Origin: Pararhodospirillum photometricum DSM 122
GTDB lineage: Bacteria; Pseudomonadota; Alphaproteobacteria; Rhodospirillales; Rhodospirillaceae
Reading direction: 5' to 3'
NCBI RefSeq assembly: GCF_000284415.1
Contig: NC_017059.1
Span: 1,119,262-1,148,712, forward strand
DNA length: 29,451 bases
Below the pieces are notes generated by a model. The model saw nothing but the letters and a program-made list of their open reading frames with translations. It had not been told where the DNA came from and made no database searches. Positions 8,290 through 17,190 of the stretch are shown piece after piece (the stretch's first letter is position 1; every line of letters begins with the position of its first letter). Position numbers and translations under genes: made by a program.

Positions 8290-10209
8290 ATGGTCGCCAT
8301 TACTCTGCCGGATGGCAGCGTCCGTCAATTCGAAGGCCCCGTCACGGGCCTTGAGATCGCCCAGGGCATTGGCCCGGGCCTCGCCAAGGCCGCGCTGGCC
8401 ATTACCGTAGACGGAACCCTGGTGGACCTCGGAACGACCGTGACCCGAGACGCCCTCGTGTCGATTGTCACGGCCCGCGACGAGGCCGCCCTTGACCTGC
8501 TGCGCCACGATGCCGCCCACGTCATGGCCCAGGCGGTCCAGGAACTGTTCCCCGGCACCCAGGTCACCATCGGTCCGGCCATCGAGAACGGGTTCTATTA
8601 CGACTTTGCCCGCGCCGAGCCCTTCTCGCTCGACGACCTTGCCCAAATCGAAGAGCGCATGCGCGAGATCGTGGCGCGCAACCTCCCCATCGTGCGCGAG
8701 GTCTGGAACCGCGACGAGGCCATCGCTTGGTTCACCGACAAGGGCGAGCACTATAAGGCCGAGATCATTCGCGACCTGCCGGCCGGCCAGACCATCACCG
8801 TCTATCGCCAGGGTGAGTGGCTCGACCTGTGTCGCGGCCCCCACCTGCCCTCGACCGGCAAGCTGGGCACGGCCTTCAAGCTGATGAAGCTGGCCGGGGC
8901 GTATTGGCGCGGCGACTCGCGCAACCCCATGCTTCAGCGCATCTACGGCACCGCCTGGGCCGATGCCAAGCAACTCAAGGAATACCTGACCCGCCTGGAA
9001 GAAGCCGAGCGCCGCGACCATCGCCGCCTGGGCCAGGAAATAGGGCTGTTTCACCTGCAAGAAGAGGCGCAAGGCGCGGTCTTCTGGCACCCCAAGGGCT
9101 GGACGGTCTACCGCAGCCTCCAGGCCTATATCCGGCGTCGCCTGGAAGGGGCCGGCTACGTGGAGGTCAACACCCCCATGCTGGTTGACCATACCCTGTG
9201 GGAAAAGTCCGGCCACTGGGAGAAGTTCCGCGAGAACATGTTTACGAGCGAGGCCGAGGAGCGCATCCTTGCCCTCAAGCCGATGAACTGCCCGGGCCAT
9301 ATCCAGATTTTCCGCCAAGGCATCAAGAGCTACCGCGACCTGCCCTTGCGCATGGCTGAGTTTGGCTCGTGCCACCGGAATGAAGCCTCGGGCGCTCTGC
9401 ACGGCCTGATGCGAGTACGGGCCTTCGTGCAAGACGACGCGCACATTTTCTGCACCGAAGATCAAATCGTTAGCGAGACTCAGAGCTTTTGCGCCCTGCT
9501 TAAAAGCGTCTACCACGACCTAGGGTTTGAAAGCGTGCGCGTGAAGTTCTCGGATCGCCCGGCCAAGCGCGCCGGCAGCGACGAGACCTGGGACAAGGCC
9601 GAGGCCGCTCTGCGCGACGCCACCGAAGCCGCCGGCCTGGAATGGACCCTCAACCCCGGCGAAGGCGCCTTCTATGGCCCCAAGCTGGAGTTCGTGTTGC
9701 GCGACGCCATCGGCCGCGACTGGCAGTGCGGCACCCTTCAGGTGGACTTCGTGCTGCCCGAACGGCTCGACGCGTCGTATGTGGCGGAAGATGGGGCCAA
9801 GCGCCGGCCGGTGATGCTGCACCGGGCGATTCTCGGCACCTTCGAGCGCTTCATGGGCATCTTGATCGAAAACTGTGCCGGTCGCTTCCCCTTGTGGCTG
9901 GCCCCGGTTCAAGCCGTGGTTGCCACCATCACCTCGGAAGCCGACGCCTACGCCCTCGAGGTGCAAAAACTCCTCAAGGCCAAGGGCCTGCGGGCCGTGG
10001 CCGACGTGCGCAACGAGAAGATCAACTACAAGGTCCGCGAGCACTCCCTGGCCAAGGTGCCCCTGCTCGTGGTGGTCGGTCGCAAGGAAGCGGAAAATCG
10101 CACCATTGCCTTGCGCCGGCTGGGCGGCGAAACGCAGGAAGTCCTTGCGCTTGAAGACGCCCTTGCTACATTTGTCAAGGAAGCGACCCCGCCTGATCTG
10201 AGCGCCTGA
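8290..10209 (+). CDS. thrS: Threonyl-tRNA synthetase
   Basis: Charges tRNA-Thr with threonine and edits mischarged serine. The 639-residue product has full bacterial length: TGS domain (1-60); editing domain with the HxxxH motif (His73, His77) and the Cys181/His185 pair of CRGPH; class II catalytic core from about 245; C-terminal anticodon-binding domain (about 535-639). The active-site zinc ligands Cys334 (MNCPGH) and His385 (QDDAHIF) are present, and motif 3 is seen in [14 protein letters not shown]. The ATG at 8290 is preceded by GGGAG and starts the TGS domain directly ([10 protein letters not shown]). infC follows 95 bp later across a strong terminator-like hairpin. No T-box leader was seen. 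Confidence 0.98.
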   Translation: MVAITLPDGSVRQFEGPVTGLEIAQGIGPGLAKAALAITVDGTLVDLGTTVTRDALVSIVTARDEAALDLLRHDAAHVMAQAVQELFPGTQVTIGPAIENGFYYDFARAEPFSLDDLAQIEERMREIVARNLPIVREVWNRDEAIAWFTDKGEHYKAEIIRDLPAGQTITVYRQGEWLDLCRGPHLPSTGKLGTAFKLMKLAGAYWRGDSRNPMLQRIYGTAWADAKQLKEYLTRLEEAERRDHRRLGQEIGLFHLQEEAQGAVFWHPKGWTVYRSLQAYIRRRLEGAGYVEVNTPMLVDHTLWEKSGHWEKFRENMFTSEAEERILALKPMNCPGHIQIFRQGIKSYRDLPLRMAEFGSCHRNEASGALHGLMRVRAFVQDDAHIFCTEDQIVSETQSFCALLKSVYHDLGFESVRVKFSDRPAKRAGSDETWDKAEAALRDATEAAGLEWTLNPGEGAFYGPKLEFVLRDAIGRDWQCGTLQVDFVLPERLDASYVAEDGAKRRPVMLHRAILGTFERFMGILIENCAGRFPLWLAPVQAVVATITSEADAYALEVQKLLKAKGLRAVADVRNEKINYKVREHSLAKVPLLVVVGRKEAENRTIALRRLGGETQEVLALEDALATFVKEATPPDLSA

Positions 10210-10234
10210 TCCGGCACCAGACGAAGGGTCGAGG

Positions 10235-10276
10235 AAAGGTCGGCACCCCGGAAACGGGGGTCGGCTGGCCTTTTAA
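10235..10276 (+). terminator. Rho-independent-type hairpin between thrS and infC
   Basis: AAAGGTCGGC (10235-10244) pairs with GCTGGCCTTT (10264-10273), with one or two G-T pairs. Above a 2-nt bulge, ACCCC (10245-10249) pairs with GGGGT (10257-10261). The 3' arm runs into TTTT (10271-10274) and then AAAG. It can end thrS transcripts or act as an attenuator ahead of infC. Confidence 0.65.
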
Positions 10277-10304
10277 AGTTTGTCACTAGTGGGAGATTGG
10301 AAAC

Positions 10305-10841
10305 ATCGCCAGACCACCGATGCAGGCGTCGCCGTCCAAGGATGGACCGCGCGCCAACCGGGAGATCAGAATCCCCGAGGTTCGCCTGATCGACGAAAAC
10401 GGCGAAAACGTCGGTGTTGTGCCGACGCGCGATGCCCTGTATCGCGCCGAAGCCGCCGGCCTTGATCTCGTCGAGATTTCACCGAATGCCGATCCGCCCG
10501 TGTGTAAAATTCTGGATCTGGGCAAGTTCAAGTACGAAGCCCAGAAAAAGAAGAACGAGGCGAAGAAGAAGCAGAAGGTGATCGAGATCAAAGAGATCAA
10601 GATTCGCCCGAACATCGACGATCACGACTATGACGTGAAAATGCGCGCCGCCAGGAAGTTCCTGGAAGAAGGCGACAAGGTCAAAGTGACCTTGCGTTTT
10701 CGTGGCCGCGAAATGGCGCACCAGGACATCGGTATGGGTGTCCTCAAGCGGGTGAGCGACGATGTGGCCGAAATGGCCAAGATCGAACAGCATCCCAAGC
10801 TCGAAGGGCGCCAGATGATCATGGTCATGGCACCCAAGTAA
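10305..10841 (+). CDS. infC: Translation initiation factor IF-3, probable AUC start
   Basis: Binds the 30S subunit, prevents premature 50S joining and rejects non-standard start codons. The N-domain begins [21 protein letters not shown]; a lysine-rich linker ([11 protein letters not shown]) follows; then comes the C-domain with the conserved [15 protein letters not shown] and [14 protein letters not shown] start it at ATC (10305): GGGAG (10291-10295) is 9 bp upstream, while the first ATG (10320) is 24 bp away, too far. The added residues (I/M-ARPP before the Met) also match alphaproteobacterial IF-3 N-termini as I recall them. AUU/AUC starts on infC are the known autoregulation device. From AUC the protein is 178 residues. 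rpmI and rplT do not follow, unlike the common order. Confidence 0.95.
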   Translation: MARPPMQASPSKDGPRANREIRIPEVRLIDENGENVGVVPTRDALYRAEAAGLDLVEISPNADPPVCKILDLGKFKYEAQKKKNEAKKKQKVIEIKEIKIRPNIDDHDYDVKMRAARKFLEEGDKVKVTLRFRGREMAHQDIGMGVLKRVSDDVAEMAKIEQHPKLEGRQMIMVMAPK

Positions 10842-10856
10842 TGGCGGGGCGGCCGT

Positions 10857-10880
10857 CGGGGTTCCAGACCGCCAACCCCG
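10857..10880. terminator. GC-rich hairpin after infC
   Basis: CGGGGTT (10857-10863) pairs perfectly with AACCCCG (10874-10880) over a 10-nt loop, 15 bp past the infC stop. No T-run follows, so it is a weak terminator at best. A second hairpin, CCGGGC (10911-10916) with GCCCGG (10930-10935), is followed by a T5 tract (10940-10944) and may be the actual terminator. Confidence 0.4.
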
Positions 10881-10965
10881 ATCGCCCTGACGTCCCGATC
10901 CTCTGGCTTCCCGGGCCGTGGTCCGTCCCGCCCGGAGGCTTTTTCTCCAGGAAAGACGAAGACCC

Positions 10966-12390
10966 GTGGCTCTCGATGCCTCGTTTCTCGAAGCCCTGGC
11001 GGCCGTGCTCGGCCCCCGGGGGCTGGTCACCGACCCCGCCGACTTGGCCTCCTTCAACGCCGAGGAACGGGGTCTGTACCGGGGGGAGGCGACCGTCGTC
11101 GCCCGTCCCGACTCCACCGACGCCTGCGCCGAGGTCGTGCGCCTGTGCGCGACCCACGGTGTCTCCATCGTGCCCCAGGGCGGCAATACCGGCCTGTGCG
11201 GCGGCGCCGTCGCCGGAGCGAACCAGATCATCGTCTCGACCGGGCGCATGAACCGCGTGCGCTGGATCGATGCCGATGGCTGCCGCATGGCCGTCGATGC
11301 CGGGTGCGTGCTGGCCGACATCCAGGCCAAAGCCCGCGACGCCGGCTGCTTGTTCCCTCTGTCGCTGGGCGCCGAGGGCTCGTGCCAGATTGGCGGCAAC
11401 CTCGCCACCAACGCCGGCGGCGTCGGCGTCTTGCACTACGGCAACACCCGCGACCTGTGCCTGGGCCTTGAAGTGGTGCTGCCCGATGGCCGCATCTGGA
11501 ACGGTATGCGCGCCCTCGAAAAGGACAACACCGGCTACGCTCTGCGCCAGTTGTTCATCGGCTCGGAAGGCACCCTGGGCCTGATCACCGGCGCCGTGCT
11601 CAAGCTGTTCCCGGCCCCCACCAGCACCGCCACCGCCTTGTGTGGGTTCGAGGATCTGTCGCGCGTCACCCGCTTGCTGTCGCTGTGCCGCTCAATCACC
11701 GGCGACGACGTGACCGCCTTCGAGCTGATCCCGCGCTTCGGCCTCGAGATCGCCCTAGAGCACCTAGACGGCCTGCGCGACCCCCTGGAAGGCTCGCACC
11801 CCTGGTACGCCCTGGTCGAACTCTCGACCTCGCGCCCGGGCGCCGACCTCAACGAGGTCATGGAAAGCCTGCTCGGACGCGCTTTTGAAGAAGAGATCCT
11901 GAGCGACGCGGTCATCACCGCCAGCCTCGATCAGCGCGCCAGCCTGTGGCGCCTGCGCGAAGGCCTGCCGGAAGCCCAAAAGCACGCCGGCGCCTCCATC
12001 AAGCACGACGTCTCGGTACCGCTCTCCCAGGTCCCGACCTTCATCGAGCGGGCCAGCGCCGCTGTCACCGCCGCTTGCCCCGGCATCCGCCCCTGCCCGT
12101 TCGGTCACGTTGGCGATGGCAACATCCATTTCAACCTGACCCAGCCCAAGGGCATGGACAAGCAGGCCTTCCTCGACCGCTGGGAAGAAATGAACCGCCT
12201 CGTCCACGACATCGTGGCCGATCTCGGCGGCTCGATCAGCGCCGAGCACGGCATCGGCCGCCTCAAAGTGGACGAAATGCGCCACTATAAGGCCCCCCTC
12301 GAACTCGACCTGATGCGTGCCCTCAAAACCGCCTTCGACCCGGCCGGGCTGATGAATCCGGGGGTGATTTTGCCCGCGACGACAGCCTAG
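10966..12390 (+). CDS. FAD-linked D-2-hydroxyacid dehydrogenase (GlcD/D2HGDH family)
   Basis: Flavoenzyme of 474 residues that oxidises a D-2-hydroxyacid (D-lactate, glycolate or D-2-hydroxyglutarate type) to the 2-oxoacid. The N-terminal PCMH FAD domain has the pyrophosphate-binding stretch PQGGNTGLCGG (about 70-80) and the downstream GGNLATNAGG. The C-terminal cap has HVGDGNIHFN (from 381), whose histidines are part of the metal/substrate site, and SAEHGIGR (about 425-432). The GTG at 10966 starts the conserved N-terminus (ALDASFLEALAAVLG) with AGGAAAG upstream; another GTG at 10918 would add 16 unrelated residues. No glcE/glcF partners adjoin it, so the single-subunit D-2-hydroxyglutarate dehydrogenase type is more likely. 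The exact substrate is unknown. Confidence 0.9.
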   Translation: MALDASFLEALAAVLGPRGLVTDPADLASFNAEERGLYRGEATVVARPDSTDACAEVVRLCATHGVSIVPQGGNTGLCGGAVAGANQIIVSTGRMNRVRWIDADGCRMAVDAGCVLADIQAKARDAGCLFPLSLGAEGSCQIGGNLATNAGGVGVLHYGNTRDLCLGLEVVLPDGRIWNGMRALEKDNTGYALRQLFIGSEGTLGLITGAVLKLFPAPTSTATALCGFEDLSRVTRLLSLCRSITGDDVTAFELIPRFGLEIALEHLDGLRDPLEGSHPWYALVELSTSRPGADLNEVMESLLGRAFEEEILSDAVITASLDQRASLWRLREGLPEAQKHAGASIKHDVSVPLSQVPTFIERASAAVTAACPGIRPCPFGHVGDGNIHFNLTQPKGMDKQAFLDRWEEMNRLVHDIVADLGGSISAEHGIGRLKVDEMRHYKAPLELDLMRALKTAFDPAGLMNPGVILPATTA

Positions 12391-12417
12391 GGTCCCCGGG
12401 GATCTCGAGGGGATCAG

Positions 12418-12464
12418 GAAGAATAAGGCTGGGGAGGCGCGGCCTCCCCAGACCCCTCGATTCC
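12418..12464. terminator. Palindromic repeat copy 5
   Basis: CTGGGGAGGC (12429-12438) and GCCTCCCCAG (12442-12451) form a perfect 10-bp stem with a 3-nt loop. It lies 39 bp after the FAD dehydrogenase stop. About 41 bp (from 12420) are identical to copy 12 at 27501-27541. Confidence 0.8.
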
Positions 12465-12479
12465 GGCTGGAGATGTGTT

Positions 12480-13835
12480 ATGGGTGCGCGTATCGGTTTT
12501 ACCGTTCAGCAAAGTACCCTTCAGGGGCTTGACCGGCAGGTGGGCCGGGCCTTGGCCCTCGGAGCCGATGGCGTCGAACTCAGCCTGACGCCGCTGGGCG
12601 TGGTGATCGGCGGGCGGCTCAACACCGGCCATCTCGCCCGCGTCCAGCGCATCCTTCACAGCCACCGCCCCGCCGTTACCGTGCACTCGGTGCTGTCCCT
12701 GTCGTTCATGGACCGCACCCACGCCGAGCGCCACCAGCGCGTGGCCGATGCCGTGGTGGACGCCTGCGCCGCCCTCGGGGGCACGGTTCTGGTCGTCCAT
12801 CCCAGTTGGGTCGATACCCCAAGTTTCACCGCCGAGCGCGATGCCCTCATGGCCCGCGAACGCGACGGCCTTCACCGCATGGCCGAGCGCGCCGCCGCTC
12901 ACGGCGTCACCATCGCCCTCGAGAACATGCCGGTGATTCAGGAATACCTGAACGGCACCGACACCAACCACGGCCTTGACCCGCTCTCGATCGCCGCCCA
13001 GGTCGAAGCGGTCAACCATCCCTCCTTACGCGCCACCATCGACGTCAGCCACGCCCACATCGGCGCCCGCCATTTTGGCTGGGATCTGACCGAGCGCCTG
13101 CGCCCCCTCGCCCCCCTGGCCACCCATCTCCATCTGCACGACAGCCTCGGCGTGCCCCTGTGCATGCCCGGCCTCTTCCCCGGCGAAGACCGCGTGTTCG
13201 GCGTCGGCGATCTCCACATGCCCCTCGGCTGGGGCGACGTCCCCTTCCCTTCCCTCCTCCCCGCCCTCCCCCTGCCAGAGAATTACACCGTCGCCCTCGA
13301 GATCGGCCTCGACCGCATCGACGACGACGTGGCTGCGGAAAGCCTCGCTTTGGCGCGGGCGTGGTCCTCGGCAACCACCGCCTTGGGCTCTTCTGGCACC
13401 ACCTCGGCAACCACCGCCTTCGGCTCTTCCGGCACCACCTCGGCAACCACCGCCTTCGGCTCTTCCGGCACCACCTCGGCAACCACCGCCTTGGGCTCTT
13501 CCGGCACCGCCTCGGCAACCACCGCCTTGGGCTCTTCTGGCACCACCTCGGCAACCACCGCCTTCGGCTCTTCCGGCACCACCTCGGCAACCACCGCCTT
13601 CGGCTCTTCCGGCACCACCTCGGCAACCACCGCCTTGGGCTCTTCCGGCACCGCCTCGGCAACCACCGCCTTGGGCTCTTCCAGCACCACCTCGGCGACC
13701 ACCGCTTTGGGCGCCTCCGGTAGCACCGCAGGAGCGGAAGCAGAAGGAGCCACCGGAGCCGGTGTCAGGACCTCCCGGGGGGAAGCAACCATCGCGGTTG
13801 TTGGCAGGACAACGTCGAGCCCCAGGTCCTCATGA
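12480..13835 (+). CDS. Sugar phosphate isomerase/epimerase-like TIM barrel with antisense-derived tail
   Basis: The first roughly 295 residues form an AP-endonuclease-2/xylose-isomerase-like TIM barrel. Metal-site candidates are Glu148 (ALENMP), Asp188 (ATIDVSH), His220 (HLHLHD) and Glu274 (ALEIG), as in metal-dependent sugar isomerases and epimerases. The substrate is unknown. The domain ends near residue 295 (ALARAW), but no stop follows: the frame continues for about 155 residues through a 36-bp tandem array, giving Ser/Thr/Gly/Ala repeats ([12 protein letters not shown]), to 13835. This tail lies antisense to the merR gene, so it is probably an accidental extension. The ATG at 12480 has GGAG 7 bp upstream. 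It converges with merR and overlaps it by 553 bp. Confidence 0.8.
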   Translation: MGARIGFTVQQSTLQGLDRQVGRALALGADGVELSLTPLGVVIGGRLNTGHLARVQRILHSHRPAVTVHSVLSLSFMDRTHAERHQRVADAVVDACAALGGTVLVVHPSWVDTPSFTAERDALMARERDGLHRMAERAAAHGVTIALENMPVIQEYLNGTDTNHGLDPLSIAAQVEAVNHPSLRATIDVSHAHIGARHFGWDLTERLRPLAPLATHLHLHDSLGVPLCMPGLFPGEDRVFGVGDLHMPLGWGDVPFPSLLPALPLPENYTVALEIGLDRIDDDVAAESLALARAWSSATTALGSSGTTSATTAFGSSGTTSATTAFGSSGTTSATTALGSSGTASATTALGSSGTTSATTAFGSSGTTSATTAFGSSGTTSATTALGSSGTASATTALGSSSTTSATTALGASGSTAGAEAEGATGAGVRTSRGEATIAVVGRTTSSPRSS

Positions 13836-14257
13836 CCAAAGTCATCCTCATGGAGGGCTTCGTCAGGAAAGCCGTCTTCGTCGAGTCCCACCATGGTGGC
13901 GCCGACCAGAGTCGGCCGGTCGCGTCCCTCGCCGACCTGGGCCAGAACCGCGCGGAGGCCGCTTTCGCGAAGCAACTTTTGCGCGCCACGAATCGTATAA
14001 CCGTCGTTATAGAGGAGATCCCGAATCGCCGCGAGCAAGACAACATCTTCCGGGCGATAATAGCGCCGCCCTCCCCCCCGCTTCATCGGCCGGATCTGCG
14101 AGAACTTGGTTTCCCAAAAGCGCAGAACGTGCTGCGGGACGCCAAGATCAGCCGAGACTTCGCTGATGGTGCGGAAGGCAGAGTCGGACTTCCCAGACCG
14201 GCGTTGACCGTCGCCCTCGAAGTCCCCGTTGGGATCAGGTGGCAGCGTGTTGCCCAT
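13283..14257 (-). CDS. MerR-family regulator with [12 protein letters not shown] repeat tail
   Basis: N-terminal MerR winged helix (about residues 28-100: [20 protein letters not shown], then the wing with [15 protein letters not shown]), so a DNA-binding regulator. An acidic linker follows. Then come ten copies of a 12-residue unit ([12 protein letters not shown] and variants) encoded by the 36-bp array, and a basic tail antisense to the epimerase gene's 3' end. Such MerR genes sit directly after ihfA in many alphaproteobacteria, as here: the start is 12 bp past the ihfA stop, suggesting coupled translation. I use the ATG at 14257; an in-frame GTG at 14263 is equally possible and has a slightly better-placed GGGTGA. 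No metal-binding cysteines are visible. The target is unknown. The long tail is likely disordered. Confidence 0.85.
   Translation of the reverse strand: MGNTLPPDPNGDFEGDGQRRSGKSDSAFRTISEVSADLGVPQHVLRFWETKFSQIRPMKRGGGRRYYRPEDVVLLAAIRDLLYNDGYTIRGAQKLLRESGLRAVLAQVGEGRDRPTLVGATMVGLDEDGFPDEALHEDDFGHEDLGLDVVLPTTAMVASPREVLTPAPVAPSASAPAVLPEAPKAVVAEVVLEEPKAVVAEAVPEEPKAVVAEVVPEEPKAVVAEVVPEEPKAVVAEVVPEEPKAVVAEAVPEEPKAVVAEVVPEEPKAVVAEVVPEEPKAVVAEVVPEEPKAVVAEDHARAKARLSAATSSSMRSRPISRATV
13367..13726. repeat. Ten 36-bp tandem repeats, with a 144-bp higher-order period
   Basis: Ten head-to-tail 36-bp units start at 13367 (core CTCGGCAACCACCGCCTT). Variant bases give the order A-B-B-C-A-B-B-C-D-E: units 1-4 and 5-8 are the same 144-bp block, so a recent block duplication is likely. 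Unit 10 is the most diverged. The unit length is a multiple of three and carries no stops in at least four frames, so both overlapping genes read through it. There are no spacers, so it is not a CRISPR array. Confidence 0.95.
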
Positions 14258-14269
14258 GCTCACGGATCA

Positions 14270-14590
14270 TCACCCGTTTTCGAGCTGGCGGCCGACCGGG
14301 CCTTCATTGACCCGCGCCTTCAGGAGTTGGGAGGGACGAAAGACCAGGACCCGCCGGGGCAAAATAGGGACCTCCTCGCCGGTTTTGGGGTTGCGACCGA
14401 TGCGCTGCCCCTTTTCCCGCACGGAAAAGCTACCGAAGCTGGAAATTTTGACGGTTTCGCCGCGCACCAAAGCCTGGGACATCTCGCCCAGGACCATTTC
14501 CAGCAAGTCGGCGGATTCATTACGAGACAGGCCCACCTCTTGATAGACCGCCTCGCTTAACTGCGCTCGGGTAATGGTCCTGCTGCTCAT
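14270..14590 (-). CDS. ihfA: Integration host factor subunit alpha
   Basis: Alpha subunit of the sequence-specific DNA-bending heterodimer IHF, a nucleoid protein and co-regulator. The 106-residue product carries the HU/IHF fold throughout. The helical base ([20 protein letters not shown]) precedes the strand [14 protein letters not shown]. The DNA-intercalating arm contains [10 protein letters not shown] with the key proline at 68. The C-terminus is a short extension past the fold. The ATG at 14590 has GGGAG 7 bp upstream; 12 more in-frame codons upstream are Ser-rich and unlike the family. merR follows immediately, and fabH and plsX precede it on the same strand, though a palindromic repeat separates it from fabH. 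Confidence 0.96.
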   Translation of the reverse strand: MSSRTITRAQLSEAVYQEVGLSRNESADLLEMVLGEMSQALVRGETVKISSFGSFSVREKGQRIGRNPKTGEEVPILPRRVLVFRPSQLLKARVNEGPVGRQLENG

Positions 14591-14692
14591 GCCCTGGCTC
14601 CCGCTCCTGGACGAGGTGCTTCGCAAAAAGCGTAGAGCAGGCGGAGAAACCCGTCAATATCAAAGCATTGAAAGACGACGTGGACCCAAGAA

Positions 14693-14732
14693 AGGAGGGG
14701 CCTGGGGAAGCCCCGCCTCCCCAGCCTTCTCA
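14693..14732. terminator. Palindromic repeat copy 6
   Basis: CTGGGG (14702-14707) pairs with CCCCAG (14719-14724), with further GC pairing inside. It lies 23 bp past the fabH stop on the minus strand, between fabH and ihfA, so the two may be partly uncoupled. Confidence 0.75.
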
Positions 14733-14747
14733 TATTCCTGGGCTGGC

Positions 14748-15722
14748 CTACAACCGCACGAGGGCAGCCCCCCAGGTGAAGCCTCCGCCCAAGGCCTCCA
14801 GCAAGACAAGATCCCCCGCCTTCAAGCGGCCATCGGCCCGCGCCACACTCATGGCCAGAGGAACAGAGGCGGCCGACGTATTGGCGTGCAGGGCAATGGT
14901 GCTAATGACACGCGCGGGATCAATTTCCAGCTTGCGGGCTGTTCCGTCGAGAATGCGCTGGTTAGCTTGGTGCGGGACGATCCAGTCCAGGTCGGCAGCG
15001 CTCAAGCCGTTGGCTTCCAGGGCCTCGGTGACCACGCCGCTGAGGTTGGTCACGGCGTGGCGAAAAACCTCTTTGCCATGCATGCGCACAAAGCCGGTGG
15101 TCTGGGTGCTCGAAGGCCCGCCATCGACATACAGCAAGTCCTGATACCGACCATCGGCGTGGAGGTGAACGGAATGGATGCCGCGCTGCTCCAGGCCGCC
15201 CGAAGCGTCGCTAGCTTGCAAGACCACGGCCCCCGCCCCATCGCCGAACAGCACGCAGGTGGTGCGGTCGTTGAAGTCGAGGAGACGCGAAAAAGTCTCG
15301 GCCCCGATCACCAAGGCGGTGCGGGCCAGCCCGACTTTGACCATACTGTCGGCCACGCCCAAAGCGTAGAGAAAGCCCGAGCAAACCGCCTGAACATCGA
15401 AAGCCGGGACCCCGGGGCGGCAGCCCAGCAGGGTTTGAACCCGTACAGCGGTCGCGGGAAAGGTCTTGTCGGGAGTGGCCGTGGCCAGCACGATGAGATC
15501 CACCGCGTCGGCCTCAAGGCCGGCGTCGGCGAGAGCAGCGCGTGCGGCCTGAGCGGCGAGATCCGAGGTCAGCTCGCCCTCAGCGGCGAAGTGCCGGGCC
15601 ACAATCCCGCTGCGTTCGCGGATCCAGGCGTCCGAGGTATCGACCCGCTGGGCGAGATCATCGTTGGTCACACGGTTTGCGGGCAGGTAGGCGCCGCATC
15701 CCGCGATCACGGAACGCACCAT
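14748..15722 (-). CDS. fabH: 3-oxoacyl-ACP synthase III
   Basis: Starts type II fatty acid synthesis by condensing acetyl-CoA with malonyl-ACP. The 324-residue product shows the FabH catalytic triad: Cys114 (QAVCSGF), His251 (VPHQANQRI) and Asn281 (LHANTSAA). The N-terminus ([18 protein letters not shown]) and the glycine-rich C-terminal [13 protein letters not shown] are typical. It starts at the ATG at 15722, 87 bp after the plsX stop. The plsX-fabH order is conserved widely in proteobacteria, linking phospholipid and fatty acid initiation. Confidence 0.98.
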   Translation of the reverse strand: MVRSVIAGCGAYLPANRVTNDDLAQRVDTSDAWIRERSGIVARHFAAEGELTSDLAAQAARAALADAGLEADAVDLIVLATATPDKTFPATAVRVQTLLGCRPGVPAFDVQAVCSGFLYALGVADSMVKVGLARTALVIGAETFSRLLDFNDRTTCVLFGDGAGAVVLQASDASGGLEQRGIHSVHLHADGRYQDLLYVDGGPSSTQTTGFVRMHGKEVFRHAVTNLSGVVTEALEANGLSAADLDWIVPHQANQRILDGTARKLEIDPARVISTIALHANTSAASVPLAMSVARADGRLKAGDLVLLEALGGGFTWGAALVRL

Positions 15723-15809
15723 GACGGATCACCCCTATGTCTGCAAGGCCCCGGCCCGCGCCGGGCAACAAGGGGCGCGGACAGGGGTCTGGTGGCTGGG
15801 AAACGGGAC

Positions 15810-16850
15810 TCAGGAGGCCACGGGCGCCGGCGCGGGCCCATGAACCTTGCCGAACTCCCCCTTGATCGTTTCGTTAAAGCCTTGGCGGACCAAGTCGATT
15901 GCCACGCACACTGCATTGGCAAAGCCAAGGGCATCGGTCCCGCCATGGCTTTTGACGGCAACCCCGGTCAGCCCCAGGAGCATGGCCCCGTTGTAGCGCC
16001 GAGGATCGGTGCGGGCCTTGACTTTCTCCAGGGCCGGCCGGGACAGCATGTAGCCGAGTTTGGCCAGGGTGGAGCTGGAATAGGCATTGCGCAAAAACTG
16101 GGCGTAGAGCTTGGCGGTGCCTTCAACGGCCTTCAGCATGACGTTGCCGGTAAAGCCATCGGTCACGATGACATCCACGGTGCCCTTGGCGAGATCATCG
16201 CCCTCGACAAAGCCATAAAAATCAATGGGCAAGGCCGAGTCGCTGAGACGGGCAGCGGCTTCGCGCTCGGTATCGGTGCCTTTGCCGGCCTCGGATCCGA
16301 TATTCATCAGGCCCACGGTGGGACGGTCTAGCGCCAGCACGGTTCGCGCGAACACCTCGCCCATGATCGCAAAATCGACCAAGTTCTTGGTGTCGCACTC
16401 GGCGTTGGCACCGAGATCGAGCATGACGCAGTCCCCCTTGAGGGTCGGCAGCACGGTGGCGATCGCTGGCCGATCGATGCCGGGCAGGGTGCGCATGATC
16501 AGTTTGGACATGGCCATGAACGCGCCGGTATTGCCGGCCGAGACGACACCTGCCGCCTCGCCCTGCTTTACGGAGTTGATGGACAGCCACAAGCTGGACT
16601 TGCGCCCGCCGCGCACGGCTTGGGAGGGCTTGTCTTCCGACGAGACCACCTCGGTCGTGTGATGCAAGGTGCAAACGTCTTCCAGCGCGCGGTGAGCGCG
16701 CAGGAGCGGGCCAACCCGTCCCTCATCCCCATAGAGGCGATAGTGCACCTCGGGATGACGGTCGCGGGCCAAGGCGAGCCCCTTGATCACCACGTCCGGG
16801 GCCTGATCCCCGCCCATGGCGTCCACAGCGATGACCAAAGGCCCGCTCAC
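15810..16850 (-). CDS. plsX: Phosphate acyltransferase PlsX
   Basis: Peripheral membrane enzyme converting acyl-ACP to acyl-phosphate for PlsY, the first step of phospholipid synthesis. The 346-residue product begins VIAVDAMGGDQAPDVVIKG, the family signature, and has the conserved SAGNTGAFMAMSKL and LDLGANAEC stretches and DGFTGNVMLKAVEG. The start is the GTG at 16850, with GGGAGG 6 bp upstream. The frame is open 31 codons further, but that stretch overlaps the space just after rpmF and has no family match. It lies between rpmF and fabH, all leftward. Confidence 0.97.
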   Translation of the reverse strand: MSGPLVIAVDAMGGDQAPDVVIKGLALARDRHPEVHYRLYGDEGRVGPLLRAHRALEDVCTLHHTTEVVSSEDKPSQAVRGGRKSSLWLSINSVKQGEAAGVVSAGNTGAFMAMSKLIMRTLPGIDRPAIATVLPTLKGDCVMLDLGANAECDTKNLVDFAIMGEVFARTVLALDRPTVGLMNIGSEAGKGTDTEREAAARLSDSALPIDFYGFVEGDDLAKGTVDVIVTDGFTGNVMLKAVEGTAKLYAQFLRNAYSSSTLAKLGYMLSRPALEKVKARTDPRRYNGAMLLGLTGVAVKSHGGTDALGFANAVCVAIDLVRQGFNETIKGEFGKVHGPAPAPVAS

Positions 16851-16896
16851 CGCTTCCCTCCCGGCTGTGTCATGAACAGCACCCTGTCTGGTGTGG

Positions 16897-17079
16897 TTAC
16901 GCGGCCGACTCGGCCACGACCTCGCGGCCGTGGTACTGGCCACAGGACGGACAGACGTGGTGCGGGCGCTTCAGCTCGCCACAGTTCGGGCACTCGTTGT
17001 ACGCCACGGGCTTCAGCGCGTGGTGCGACCGGCGCATGTCACGCCGCGACTTGGAAGTCTTTTTCTTGGGTACTGCCAT
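16897..17079 (-). CDS. rpmF: 50S ribosomal protein L32
   Basis: A 60-residue large-subunit protein. It begins [19 protein letters not shown], which is diagnostic for L32. It keeps all four zinc-ribbon cysteines (Cys30, Cys33, Cys43, Cys46), so it is the zinc-binding form. The ATG at 17079 was chosen on homology; 14 upstream in-frame codons are not part of the family. It sits 111 bp after yceD and 46 bp before plsX, the standard yceD-rpmF-plsX order. Confidence 0.98.
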   Translation of the reverse strand: MAVPKKKTSKSRRDMRRSHHALKPVAYNECPNCGELKRPHHVCPSCGQYHGREVVAESAA

Positions 17080-17190
17080 GATCCAATGTCTCGTCAGAGG
17101 GACGGAGCCGGAGTGTCGCACCGGGTCCTTGGAGAGCGTGGTTGTTTAGCGAGATTCGGCCGCTCCGGCAAGGGTTGCGGCACGATGACG

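Noticed and set aside
10918..10965. Upstream GTG start for the FAD dehydrogenase
   Set aside because: It adds 16 Arg-rich residues across a hairpin and T-run and lacks a ribosome binding site; the conserved protein begins at the GTG at 10966.
13367..13726. 36-bp direct repeats as a CRISPR array
   Set aside because: Units are head to tail with no spacers and are in frame within two coding sequences; no cas genes are nearby.
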